Shown piece after piece: positions 1 through 9,217 of a stretch of DNA of 64,000 nucleotides; the stretch's first letter is position 1, and each line of letters starts with the position of its first letter. The translations under genes were made by a program, and so were the position numbers. The notes beneath the pieces were generated by a model. The model saw nothing but the letters and a program-made list of their open reading frames with translations, did no database searches and was not told where the DNA came from. The stretch covers positions 4,649,951-4,713,950 of the forward strand of contig SDUX01000001.1 of assembly GCA_008729055.1 (NCBI GenBank), written 5' to 3'. This stretch comes from Pyropia haitanensis. Its lineage: Eukaryota > Rhodophyta > Bangiophyceae > Bangiales > Bangiaceae.

Positions 1-2
1 TG

Positions 3-2090
3 GACATGACTGCTGGCATGGCGCACGCGAGACAGCGAGCATCCCAATCAAGAATCAGCATCGATGATTGGTACGACGGTTCAAACTTCCGAAATGCAGT
101 CCAGCAAGGCTACTTCCAAGCAGACACGGACGTTGCTTTCAGCCTTTCCACCGACGGTTTTGAAGCTTGGCGACAACAAGGATTTCAAGGATGGCCAGTC
201 GTGGCAACAATTCTCAACTTACCAGCAGATTCTAGAACGAGCCTGGTCAACCAAATACTGCTTTGCGTCACTCCTGGACCGAAGCAGCCGGCGGATTTGG
301 AGTCATATCTTGACCCAATTGCGGAAGAGCTAAACACCCTTGCTATTGGAGTGCCTGGGGTGACCGTGGCGGGCAGGCAGGGGCTGCACACCCTCCGCGG
401 TTTCATGCTGCATATCTCCACCGACATGCCCGCCGGGGATAAGATCGCGAATGCCACCGGGCACAACGGGTACCAGCCGAACCGGTTCCGCGCCTTCAGC
501 GGAGTGTACTATAAGTCACACACGTACTACCCGCCGGTCAACCCGAGGACGAACCAAGTCCTCTTTGCTGTGGACAACTGCCCAGCTCCCCGGCGCACAG
601 CCGCATCAGTCGCCGCGCAAATTAACCTGGTTGAGGGAGCGCGTCGAAACGGCAGGCCGCAGAGCCATGTTAAGAAATTGAGCAAGCGCACAGGCTTCAA
701 GGGATACTCCCTGTTTTTATCGCCAAGTCCTGAACAGCGAGCTAAATACCCGGCGCTGAAGTACTTGTGGGACGTCGGACCTTCTCTGATGCCCTACGAC
801 TGCATGCACCTTCTCCTCCTGAACGTGACGCCCCTCCTGTGGTTGATTTTTTCCGGCCAGCTCGGCGGTCCAGCGGAATTCAGTCACCTCGCTCTTCCTC
901 CAGCTGTTGTCGCAGATATTGGGGCGGAACTACGCAATGCACGGGCTACTGTGCCGTGCTCTCAAGCGCGTTCTCTCCGGAATTTGGCGATATCTTTCCG
1001 GTCATACAAGGCTGTGGACTGGATGTTTTTCTTGTTAAGCACGGCCGAAGTTGTACTTGCCAACCGCGTGGCGCCCGCCCTGTACGACATGCTCATGCAC
1101 TTGGTACGCGCCAGTCGCATCCTGTTTCGACCTCAACCTGTTTCATTGAGCGAGGTCGAGGCCGCAGACGCCAGCTTCAAGAGCTTTTGTCGCGAGTACT
1201 ACACTCACGTTTACGGGGGGGTGGAGGCCAGGCTTCCTCTCTGCCGGTCAACAGTTGCTGCTGTTCTGGACATCGCGTCGAACGTGCGCAGCTGTGGTCC
1301 AATCTGGACTTACTGGCAATTTGTCATGGAACGATTGATTGGAACTCTTCCGAAGCTCGTCGGGTCAAGGTCGAATGCGTACCCGAGCTTAGTCAAATCC
1401 ATCTCGCGCAAGTATCAGGCCGAGCTGATTACGGCGTTCGGTGAAACATTTTTACCTGAGGAGTGGGCTGAGGCCAATGGCAAGATACATCCGTCAACAT
1501 CTCCGGTTGAAACTCCGTTTCCATCGGGCGATAATTCAAGATTTGTGCTTCTGCCTCCGCAAAGCAAGCCAGCAATGCTGTCCGGACTCGAGCTTGACGC
1601 GATGAAGGCTGTGCTCACGGCCGAGCGTGTGGACCCGGTGCCGGACGCCATACGCGGTCTGAAATATTTTCGCGTGCGACTGGAAAATGGCGTTGTGGCG
1701 GGCTCACGGAGCTGCCCGTCAGACGACGACGGGGCGCGTCGTCGAAACAACTTTGTGCGCGTGCGGTCCAGCGACCGTGTGGAGGGTGCCGACGGAGCGG
1801 AGCAAGCGGTGAACGTCTCTGTCTACGGACTGGTCTTGCACTACGTGGCCGTTTTTGCGTCCGGAACACCCATGGCTTTTGCTTATATTGAGTGTATTCG
1901 GTCCGGGGGAGACCGTCTGGGCAAGTACGGTCTGCCTGAGACTCGCTTTGGGCTGCCTTGCTTCTCGAGCTTTGGGGGGCTCAGGCGGTACGTCGCCGTG
2001 GGAGCCATTGACGCTGTTGTCGGAACGCTGTTCACCCGTGGAAAGCACCACATCCTTCATCCGCGCGAGCCATTTTCTAGCCTTTCATGA
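3..2090 (+). CDS. Tnp2-like transposase of a CACTA (En/Spm) DNA transposon, 5' end cut by window
   Basis: Transposase of the Tnp2/CACTA superfamily, expected to bind transposon ends and cut and paste them. The reading frame is open to the window edge, so the N-terminus is missing; a later relative at 46.4-48.3 kb shows that a zinc-ribbon-like N-terminal part (CDTCQQSRYK) belongs in front. Visible family signatures are DVAFSLSTDGF followed by WPVVATILNLP and TPGPKQPADLESYLDPI, then YDCMHLLLLNV, all in the order known for Tnp2 proteins. The remaining 694 residues contain no stop, so this copy may be intact. A spliced second gene follows 240 bases downstream on the same strand, as in two-gene CACTA elements. 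Family assignment is by motif recognition; the start methionine cannot be fixed. Confidence 0.8.
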   Translation, partial: DMTAGMAHARQRASQSRISIDDWYDGSNFRNAVQQGYFQADTDVAFSLSTDGFEAWRQQGFQGWPVVATILNLPADSRTSLVNQILLCVTPGPKQPADLESYLDPIAEELNTLAIGVPGVTVAGRQGLHTLRGFMLHISTDMPAGDKIANATGHNGYQPNRFRAFSGVYYKSHTYYPPVNPRTNQVLFAVDNCPAPRRTAASVAAQINLVEGARRNGRPQSHVKKLSKRTGFKGYSLFLSPSPEQRAKYPALKYLWDVGPSLMPYDCMHLLLLNVTPLLWLIFSGQLGGPAEFSHLALPPAVVADIGAELRNARATVPCSQARSLRNLAISFRSYKAVDWMFFLLSTAEVVLANRVAPALYDMLMHLVRASRILFRPQPVSLSEVEAADASFKSFCREYYTHVYGGVEARLPLCRSTVAAVLDIASNVRSCGPIWTYWQFVMERLIGTLPKLVGSRSNAYPSLVKSISRKYQAELITAFGETFLPEEWAEANGKIHPSTSPVETPFPSGDNSRFVLLPPQSKPAMLSGLELDAMKAVLTAERVDPVPDAIRGLKYFRVRLENGVVAGSRSCPSDDDGARRRNNFVRVRSSDRVEGADGAEQAVNVSVYGLVLHYVAVFASGTPMAFAYIECIRSGGDRLGKYGLPETRFGLPCFSSFGGLRRYVAVGAIDAVVGTLFTRGKHHILHPREPFSSLS

Positions 2091-2330
2091 AAAAGTCGCT
2101 GTTCGTAATTTTTTATTTTTATTTTTTTGTTTTTAAAAGGTTGCCAATCGACCAGTAAACGTTCGGCATGAGTGCCCTGCCGCGGCGACTCGTCTGGGCT
2201 GGTGCTGGAGGGTTGATAAAGCGGCCGTGGGTCCGTGGAGATCGCTCGTCCGTCACCTTTGCCCGTGCCCTGGTCATCGTGTTCGTGCACCTCCTCTCCT
2301 CGACGACCAAGGTTGTCACCACCAGGTGCA

Positions 2331-4849
2331 ATGCCACAGCGACGGAGGCAGCGGGGTAATGCACCTTCACCGCCCCCACGTCGTTTTTCTCTTCGGCGGC
2401 GAGCACCTACCCCGGGTACGTACCTTCCCGTGAGCTCACGTCAGCATTACTAGTCCATGCGCCCCCCCCTTCCTTCCTGCCTTACTCTCCTTTTCTTTTC
2501 CCGCTTTTGCGTTCGCCCCTCGCAGGCGCACGGTTAATTTACGACGTACGCCATCCGGTTGGCGCATACTCTGACACTTGCGCGGCGCGCTTCATCTTCT
2601 TTTGGAGCGTTTGTCTCTTTGCCTGCACACCTCTGCTTTTATTTTTTCTCAGTCAGTGGACTGGCGGCTGCAGCTGCTGCGGCAGCCGATCTAGAAATCA
2701 GTCCGGCAAGCGCCGCAGTTCCTGGACCTGTGGAGGTGGCCCGTTTTCCAGCGGGCGTCTCCCCCCCCCCCCTTGCCGCGAGCGGCGCTGTCCCCCCCCC
2801 TGCTGCGGGCGTCGCCGCCCCCCCTCCTGCTGCGGGCGTTGCCGCCCCGCCCCCTGTTGCGGGCGTCGCCGCCCCGCCCCCTGCTGCGGGCGTCGCCGCC
2901 CCGCCCCCTGTTGCGGGCGTCGCCGCCCCCCCCCGTGCTGCGGGCGTCGCCGCCCCGCCCCCTGTTGCGGGCGTCGCCGCCCCGCCCCCTGCTGCGGGCG
3001 TCGCCGCCCCCCCTTCTGCTGCGGGCGTCGCCGCCCCGCCCCCTGTTGCGGGCGTCGCCGCCCCGCCCCCTGTTGCGGGCGTCGCCGCCCCCCCCCCCCT
3101 GTTGCGGGCGTCGCCGCCCCCCCCCCTGTTGCGGGCGTCGCCGCCCCCCCCCCTGCTGTGGGCGTCGCCGCCTTTGTCCCTTCTTCGAGGGTCGCTGCCC
3201 TCCCTTCTGATGCTGTCGCGCCATCACCCTCGGCGTGGGTGCGGCTGCCTCGCCCGTCGTTGAGTGGACGGGGCCGGCGGGTCGCACGGCCGTCGCGTAG
3301 GCGCACCAACGGCCGCGGAGGCTTTTTCATCTCGGAAGGCAACACGGACCACCGGACGGTGATTGCGCCCAAGAAAGCCATCGCAAAGAACAATGTGTAT
3401 GGCTCTGTTTTGGGCATCAATGAGAATGATCGAGACCACTTATCGAAGGCGGTGTCGGCGGCCGTGGTTCACTTGCCAGGTAAGACGTTTTGCAACCACT
3501 CTGACCGGCAGTTGGAAGCGGCGATTCGCATTGTTGAGGCCGCAGACGCCCGTTTGAAGGTGTGCGTTGCGAGTTGGGGGGCTTGCTCTTTACTGGCTCG
3601 CTCACTTATGGGGCAAACGTGCAATTTGTCTGACGACATCGCCATGACGCAACCCGCCGCCCCATCGGCGTCCGCCCCAGAGCCTGCCACGAGCGCCCCC
3701 TCTCCTGCTTTCCACACACCCCCGGTGCCCGCCGGGGCCCCCCTCTCCCCCCTCGGCCAAGCTCTCCGGTCAGGGGACGCGCCTGGGGGTGGCGCCGACG
3801 CCTCGTGGGCTTCCTCGCAGGTGCCCGCTGGCGCTGCCCGCCCCTTCCCCCCCCCCCCCGCTGTTTGGTCGGCGGAGACGCCGCGGGGTGTCGCCGGCGT
3901 CGGGCGAGCTGGTTGGCCGGCGCCCGCTGGTGACCCCCCCCCCCCCCCCGGCGAAGTTTTCCGGTCGGGGGACGTGCCTGGGGGTGGCGCCCACGCCACC
4001 CGCGCTGCTCCACAGGTGCCTGATGGCACTGCACCCAACCTTCCCCCCCCCGCTGTCCGGTCGGCGGACACGCTGGGCGGTGCCACCGGCGTCCGGCGAG
4101 CTGGTCGGCCGGCGCCCGCTAGCGACGCTCACCCCCCCCTCGCCACCGCTGTCCGGCCGGCGCCTGCATCGGCGGGTAGCGCCGACGCCCTGCGAGCTGC
4201 GTGGCCGGCTCCTGCTGTCTCCCTTCACCCTCCGCTTGCTCATGCTACTCGGTTCGCGGCCGCGCCAGGGGGTGGTGCCGACATCGTCCGGGCTGCTTGG
4301 CCATTGCCCGCTGGCGCCCCACCCCACCCCCGCGTCCTCGCTGTCTGGTCGGCTGCCGCAGAGGTCGGCCGTGCCAGCGCCCTCGGAGGTGCTGGGCCGA
4401 CGCCCGCTGGCGCCCCCCACTTTTCTCTCGCCCCCGCTACTCATTTTGCGGCCGCGCCGGGGGGTGGCGACGAGACCCCCCGGGCTGCCTGGTCAGTAGC
4501 CGCCGCTCCTCGCCCCCCTTCTCGCGCTCCCGCCGACACGCCTGCGTACCGGGTTGGTTGGGCCTCGCCTGGGTACGTCGCCGCGACGCCCCCCACCGCC
4601 CCTACTCGTTCGGCGGCTGCGCCGGTGGGCGCGGAGTGCGTCAGCGCGGCTGGCTGGGCTGCGCCCGGGGTGGTCGCCTCGGCGCCCCCCTCTTTTGTTG
4701 CTCGGACCGCGCCTGCGCCAGCGGATGGACCGGGGTCATCACCGGCTGCTGCAGGACCAGCGCCCGGGCCCGTTACCACGAGCGGTGAGGCTCCCGTGCG
4801 TGGGCTTCCCAGATCGGAAGACGAGTTGTTTCGTCGCCTCGTGGGCTAG
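2331..4849 (+). CDS. Spliced Pro/Ala/Gly-repeat protein, possible second gene of the CACTA element
   Basis: Function not recognised. Exon 1 is inferred at 2331-2415 and begins MPQRRRQRGNAPSPPPRRF, a basic nuclear-signal-like start. A GTACGT donor follows at 2416 and a TTTTTTCTCAG acceptor ends at 2652; joining them (phase 1) enters the frame VSGLAAAAAAAADLEISP. A nine-residue repeat (VAGVAAPPP) then runs over about 14 units. At a long C run near 3090 the sensible frame changes to another one, which continues to the TAG at 4849 through a unique segment (NGRGGFFISEGNTDHRTVIA, about 3310-3640) and then degenerate 35-45-residue repeats around RSGDxPGGGA. The frame change may be replication slippage or a sequencing error. 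Position behind the transposase suggests a TnpA-like partner, which is an inference only. Confidence 0.5.
2416..2652 (+). other. Inferred intron
   Basis: GTACGT donor directly after a short open exon, pyrimidine-rich 3' part ending TTTTTTCTCAG. Removing it joins two compatible phase-1 coding segments. The same donor hexamer is used by the two other introns inferred in this window. Confidence 0.55.
2797..3167 (+). repeat. 27-bp coding minisatellite
   Basis: About 14 head-to-tail copies of a 27-base unit, GTTGCGGGCGTCGCCGCCCC plus seven more bases. Units differ mainly in the length of their C runs (5 to 13), which is what breaks the reading frame. There are no spacers, so this is not a CRISPR array. 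Confidence 0.85.
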
Positions 4850-4923
4850 TCATAAATCAATTAACGAGTGTAAAGAAACGATGAAGCGTCGTTTGTAAGC
4901 ACAAAGAACGCTTCCGCATGACC

Positions 4924-5109
4924 TGGTTATCCCGGCACCAGGATCTGGTCATCCAGGCACCCCGTGCCTGGTTATCCAGGTAGATAGTGTTGGTTATCCT
5001 GGCGACTCGGGCGGGATAACCAGGCATCTCGATCGCGGAGAAGCAATGTCCGCCTATCAAAGTCCAGCCGATCCAGGGCCAGGATATCCAGCCACTGCCA
5101 GGATAACCC
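4924..5109. repeat. Cluster of TGGTTATCCAGG-like motifs, candidate transposon subterminal repeats
   Basis: The 12-mer TGGTTATCCNGG or a one-base variant occurs directly at 4924, 4946, 4969 and 4991 and inverted at about 5012 and 5098, with a related GGATATCCAG at about 5082. A perfect hairpin CCAGGCAC-ccc-GTGCCTGG sits at 4953-4971. CACTA elements carry such short subterminal motif arrays as binding sites for their second protein, and this cluster lies just behind the two transposon genes. The role is inferred. Confidence 0.5.
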
Positions 5110-5161
5110 GCCCTAAATTTCCCGTAGGGGGGGGGGGTGGGGGGCGGCCGCCACCCCGCTG

Positions 5162-5511
5162 TGGCCGCCCGCGGACGCGCGGGCGGGCGACGCGGTGGGG
5201 GCGGCGCTCGCCGCCGACGGGGGAGTGCTGGCGGTGGGCGCCCGGGGGGTGCGCGGCCACCACGGGCGGGTGGTGGTGTACGAACGGACGGAGGAGGGCG
5301 GCGACGGCGACGGCGACTGCGGCGGCGACGGCGGTTGGGGCGCGCCGACGGTGCTGTCCCCCCCCGACTAAACAGACGAGCCCGGCCCGGGGGGCGTGCG
5401 CATCCGCAACAACTTTGGGGTGGCGGTGGCGGTGGGCGGCGGCGCCGGCCTCATCGCCGTCGGCAGCTCGGGCTACCACACCGAGCGCGGCGCAGTGTAC
5501 CTGTACGAGCG

Positions 5512-5548
<37 letters not shown>

Positions 5549-5905
5549 TTGGCTGGCAGTGGTGGTGGTGGTGGTGGCGGCGGCGGCGGTGGCGGTGGTG
5601 GGGAGGGGGGTTGTGTCGGCGTTGGCGGCGGCGGTGGCGGCAGCGGCAGCGGTGAAGGTGGTGGCAGTGGCAGTGGGGGTGCCTCGGGGGGCCCCCGCCC
5701 CGGTCGGGGGGAGGCGCCGGCGGCGGTGGCGGCCGTGACGGCGAGCGCGTCGGCGGCGGGGGTGATGGTGGACAGCACGCCGGGCTCGGGCGGCAGCGGC
5801 AGCGGCAGCCGCGGCGGCGGCGGTGGTCGGAGGGGGGGGGACAGGGGGGGGGGGCACGCCGCTCGCAGCGCCTGGGGGGCGGCGCCTCGCGGCGGGTGGT
5901 GGTGA
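5162..5905 (+). pseudogene. FG-GAP (integrin-alpha-like) repeat protein fragment with Gly-rich tail
   Basis: Two consecutive FG-GAP beta-propeller repeats are readable in one frame: DAVGAALAADGGVLAVGARG followed by GRVVVYER at 5189-5270, and IRNNFGVAVAV followed by LIAVGSSGYHTERGAVYLYE at about 5402-5505. Such repeats fold into extracellular or secreted propellers. A TAA at 5369-5371 separates the two in the same frame, just after a C run, so the gene is either broken there or that stretch contains an intron or a base error. After the second repeat the protein becomes a poly-Ala and then Gly-rich tail to the TGA at 5905. No start codon or signal peptide is identifiable upstream. More repeats would be expected in a complete protein. 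Confidence 0.5.
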
Positions 5906-7578
5906 AGTCGAGTAGGGGGGGACGCCTCAAAGGGGGGGGGGTGGGGCGCCGCGGCGACTCGCCGAGCGCCAGCAACGGGGAGTGTGCGTACGGGGGGGGG
6001 GGGGGCGGCGCAGGTGATGGCGGGCGGGTCGCGTGTGCCGCCCGGCTGCGGTCCAGGCGCTTCCGTGCAGTGCTTACCGTCGTGTTCTTTCTTTTCTTCG
6101 CACGGTTCCACTCGTGGGCTGCGTGCGTCGTGAGGGCAGGGGGTGGGTGGGTGCGTGTGGGCGCGCCGGAAAGTGGCAGCGTAACGCCTGGCCACGTCCT
6201 GTCGACGCTGCTCGGTCGATCATGAGAAAGAAGAAACAATGAAAAAACAAAAGCAGTACCTGCCTTGTCAAAAGCTTGCCCATGAAGGGGAACGGCGCCA
6301 CGCCTGCGCGCGTACGCGCACCCGCGCGCGTACGCGCACCGGCTCGCGCCGTGCGTTCGGACGGTCCAAACGTCGCCAAGCCCCTCAGCACCTGTACACA
6401 CGCCCGGCCGACGCGCCCCCCCCCGCGCCCGCCCACCCACGGGGAGCCCCCCGCCGGCGCGGCCGACCGCCGCCGGCCGCCCCTCAAAAGTACCCGTCGT
6501 GCACGCTGTGGCCGTCGGTCAGCGAGGACGGAAGCGGCGACGAGGGCGGGCTCAGGGGCGGGCTGCAGACGCCGCCGCCGCCGGCCACCGACGGCGGCGG
6601 CGGAGGCGGCGACGACACGACGAACGCGCGGGTGGTCGACGCCGCCGCCGCCCCCGTCGAGGCTGCTGACGCCGCCGCCGCCCCCGTCGAGGCCGCCGAC
6701 GCCGCCGCCTCCACTCGCCGGCGCTCGGCCGGCGCGCCGCAGTCGTCGCGCTCGGCCCTGCCGCGCGCGCCGCCCGCCCTCGCCGTCGCCACCGCGGTCG
6801 CCTCCATAGCCACCGCGGTCGCCGCCACCGCCACCGCTACCGCCGCCGTCACCGTCGCCGCCGGCGGGCGCGGCAGCCCCCCCCCCGTGGGCGCCCCCGC
6901 TGCCGGCGCGGGTTGCTCCGCGGGCGCCCCCGCCGCCGGCCCCGCCTGTAGTGAAGCTTAGGGCTGGTGGGGCGCGCGCGTGTCCCCGCGTGCGTCCTTG
7001 CTGCCCTCCTTGTCGTCCCCAGTGCCAATGTAGGAGTCCAGGTAAAAAGCTTGTCTTCCCCCCGGGCGCCGGGGCTAGTCCCCGGCGCCCGCCCTCATAT
7101 ACGATTCGCGGGGGCGCCCGCCACACGTCGGCGTGGGCTCCCCCCCCCTCCCCCCGTAGTCTAGCCGCGCCCGCCCACGGCGGGCGCCCGTCCTCGCGCC
7201 GGTCCGCCGCCCAGGGCCCTGGCCGGCCCCCTCACTGCGGGGGTGCACCTGAGGGTGCGGGTTTGCACCTGCCCGTGCAACTCCCAGCGCCCCTCCCGGC
7301 CACCCATCCGCGGGGCGCTCCGCTCACGGCGCCCGCCCCCTCTCTCCCGCGGTGAAGTCACTCCGCGCCGGGGCCCAGCAACCGCCCGCGCCGGCCGGTC
7401 GGCCGCTGGCCGTGCCGGTGGCTAGGCTGCCACCCGCCCCTGCCTGGCGGCCGCCGCTCGCCGCCCACCACCCGTGGCCGCTTCCCACCGCACGTGGGTG
7501 CCGCCGGCCAGGGAAGTGTTGGGGCGGTCGGCCGGCGGGGGCAAGTCCCCACCGGGGGCCGCACTTGCTGTCGGCCCG
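5906..7578. other. Low-complexity GC-rich region, no confident gene
   Basis: Trinucleotide-like GCC/GGC arrays give long open frames on both strands. One plus-strand frame (6239-6961) and one minus-strand frame ending DGHSVHDGYF at 6484 look slightly more protein-like than the rest, but they overlap on opposite strands and neither has a recognisable domain. I could not choose between them. The only distinct structure is the hairpin at 7063-7091. Confidence 0.6.
7063..7091. repeat. Perfect 12-bp hairpin
   Basis: CGGGCGCCGGGG, loop CTAGT, CCCCGGCGCCCG. No U tract follows on either strand, so it is not a bacterial-type terminator. Function unknown. Confidence 0.8.
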
Positions 7579-7608
7579 TTACTCCTGCCTCCAGCCGCGG
7601 GTGTGCCA
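7579..7608 (-). repeat. B2 terminal repeat of the DIRS-like element
   Basis: Thirty bases TTACTCCTGCCTCCAGCCGC plus GGGTGTGCCA, repeated at 8085-8114. It marks the 3' end of the element as read on the minus strand. A 9-bp hairpin (GGGCGCGAG, loop AATGTG) lies at 7686-7709 between B2 and A2. Confidence 0.75.
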
Positions 7609-7812
7609 ATAGATACACGTTTATATATTGGCTCGGCCGGGTGCGTGTGTGTCCAAAGATCGCCACAGCAAGCCGGCCAAACCTTGGGCGCGAGAATGTG
7701 CTCGCGCCCAGAACAAGAGAGGGCAAACAGCGTGCCCCGCAAGGGAGGCAGGCAAGAAGAAGCACTCGCCCACGGTGAGTCTCACGCGGGCGCCAAGCCG
7801 GGAAGGTGGGAG

Positions 7813-8087
7813 GGAGCGTCTCGCGCAGCGCCGAGAGCGCTGGCGCGAGGGCAAACGAACGTGCCGGCCGTCGGCGGCCGGCGGTCCCCCCCGCGCCCCC
7901 AGCTGATATCCCCCCCGCCCCTGGCTGGAGCGGCGGAGATCCCCCACCCGTGGAGGGCGGGGACAGCTGGCCGGTCGGCGGCTCCCAATCCGCCACCCCT
8001 CACAATTAGAGAGAGAGAAGCAATGTCAATAAGCCCACCCGCTTGGCGCAGACATAACAGCTTAACACGAACAAACAAGACATATTA
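7813..8087 (-). repeat. A2 direct repeat of the DIRS-like element
   Basis: 275 bp, matched over its whole length by 12,872-13,146. It contains a hairpin formed by CTCGCGCAGCGC and GCGCTGGCGCGAG (one bulged base) and a second one, GCCGGCCG-tcgg-CGGCCGGC. It overlaps B1 by TTA. Confidence 0.85.
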
Positions 8088-8114
8088 CTCCTGCCTCCAG
8101 CCGCGGGTGTGCCA
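8085..8114 (-). repeat. B1 repeat of the DIRS-like element
   Basis: Second copy of the 30-base B sequence, directly joined to A2 and 32 bases beyond the recombinase stop codon. The B1A2 block is the template that restores the termini in PAT/Ngaro-type replication. Confidence 0.75.
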
Positions 8115-8146
8115 GAAGATGGAGATGGCCGCGGCGCCGGTGGTCG

Positions 8147-9217
8147 TCATGTGCCGGGCCGGAGCCAGCGGCCGCAAAGGCGCAGAGCCGCAGGGGAGAA
8201 GGGCGCCAAGACCGAGACGTAGCTCGCGAGGGCAGTCTTGGTGTCGTTGTCCTTGTGGCCCAGCATTGCCGCGACCGCCACCAGAGGGACGCCGATAACG
8301 TAGAGGGCGGTCGCCCCCCCCGCACGGCAGCTGTAAGAGGAGTACAGGACACCAGGCGGGGGGGATGCGCCGAGCGCCGCCATGGCCTTGTGCAGCCACA
8401 CCGTCACGTCGTCGGGTGTTGGCGGGCGGTCGAGGCTGACGGTGGAGAACAGCATGCGGTTTGGCGGTGCCGCCGCAGCACGGAGCTCGTCGACCATGCC
8501 ATGTAGGAGGGGAAGCACGTCGTCGTCGTCAAGCTTGGGGTCGGTGGGGATGGTATAGACCAGCCGACGTGGGTCTGGGCGGGCTTCCGCGTTCTTGAAC
8601 CGGTTGACCTCAATGTGGAACGCCCCGTCTGGCAGGACCGACACGTCTTGGCGCTGCAACTCCAACACCTCGACGGTGCGGCGACAGACCAGGAAGCAAA
8701 GGATGACGGCGGTCCAACGGCGACGCCACTCGGCGTCGGTGGTGCGACGAGCGAGGCGGATAATGTCGAGCACCAAGTCAGCGGGTAGGGGCCCACGGGC
8801 CGCCGGCAGCGAGTTGGTGCGGTCGGCCACGATGCGCGCCCATCCCTTGCGCAACTTTGAGACGTGCGCGCCTGCGGCGGGCTTGGGGTAGCCCTTGGCT
8901 ACGTGCATGTTATTGATGGACGTGAGGTAGTTGCGCATCGTGGACGGCTTCAGGTTGCGGTCGCACATGGAGCCAAAGTAGCACGACAGTGCCGCCTCGG
9001 TTGTGGGCAGTGCCGGCCAGCCGTTGGCCTCGCAAAAGTCGGCAAAGTAGGTCCAGCTGCGGTTGTACCCGGCGGCCGTGCGGTGGGTGATGGCAGCGCC
9101 CAGGATGGCGCGGGCGGTGGACGCCCCGGCGCTCAGGGAGCCGAGGGCGGCCACGGTGGCGGCCTCGGACTCGTCCCTCCACGCGACGCTGCGGGCGCAG
9201 GGTTGTTGCCGTCGATC
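8147..9217 (-). CDS. Tyrosine recombinase of the DIRS-like element
   Basis: Catalyses integration of the circular DNA copy. About 356 residues of recombinase are readable. The N-terminal SAM-like core-binding part (TAAGYNRSWTYFADFCEANG) is followed by the catalytic part with CRRTVEVLELQRQD (first Arg), YSCRAGGATAL in the position of the usual HxxR, LGHKDNDT (second His) and ASYV (nucleophile Tyr). The canonical His of HxxR is replaced by Tyr, a departure worth testing. The frame has no ATG near its start and overlaps the end of the RT frame (shifted relative to it), so expression probably needs frameshifting or reinitiation. The frame stays open for another 600 codons upstream, but that part is a shadow of the RT gene. 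Stop TGA at 8147-8149. Confidence 0.85.
   Translation of the reverse strand, partial: DRRQQPCARSVAWRDESEAATVAALGSLSAGASTARAILGAAITHRTAAGYNRSWTYFADFCEANGWPALPTTEAALSCYFGSMCDRNLKPSTMRNYLTSINNMHVAKGYPKPAAGAHVSKLRKGWARIVADRTNSLPAARGPLPADLVLDIIRLARRTTDAEWRRRWTAVILCFLVCRRTVEVLELQRQDVSVLPDGAFHIEVNRFKNAEARPDPRRLVYTIPTDPKLDDDDVLPLLHGMVDELRAAAAPPNRMLFSTVSLDRPPTPDDVTVWLHKAMAALGASPPPGVLYSSYSCRAGGATALYVIGVPLVAVAAMLGHKDNDTKTALASYVSVLAPFSPAALRLCGRWLRPGT

Noticed and set aside
2797..3167. CRISPR array
   Set aside because: Units are contiguous without unique spacers and encode a peptide repeat.
2691..3439. Minus-strand frames made of RRRPQQG or GDARNRGR repeats
   Set aside because: They are the complement of the 27-bp minisatellite and change frame with every C run; the plus-strand frame continues into ordinary protein sequence.
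4924..5109. Telomeric or subtelomeric repeat
   Set aside because: The motif is not in regular tandem order and occurs in both orientations.
5057..7126. Several long Pro/Ala/Arg frames on the minus strand
   Set aside because: Trinucleotide GC repeats open all frames; no domain, no start context, and they run across the FG-GAP coding sequence.
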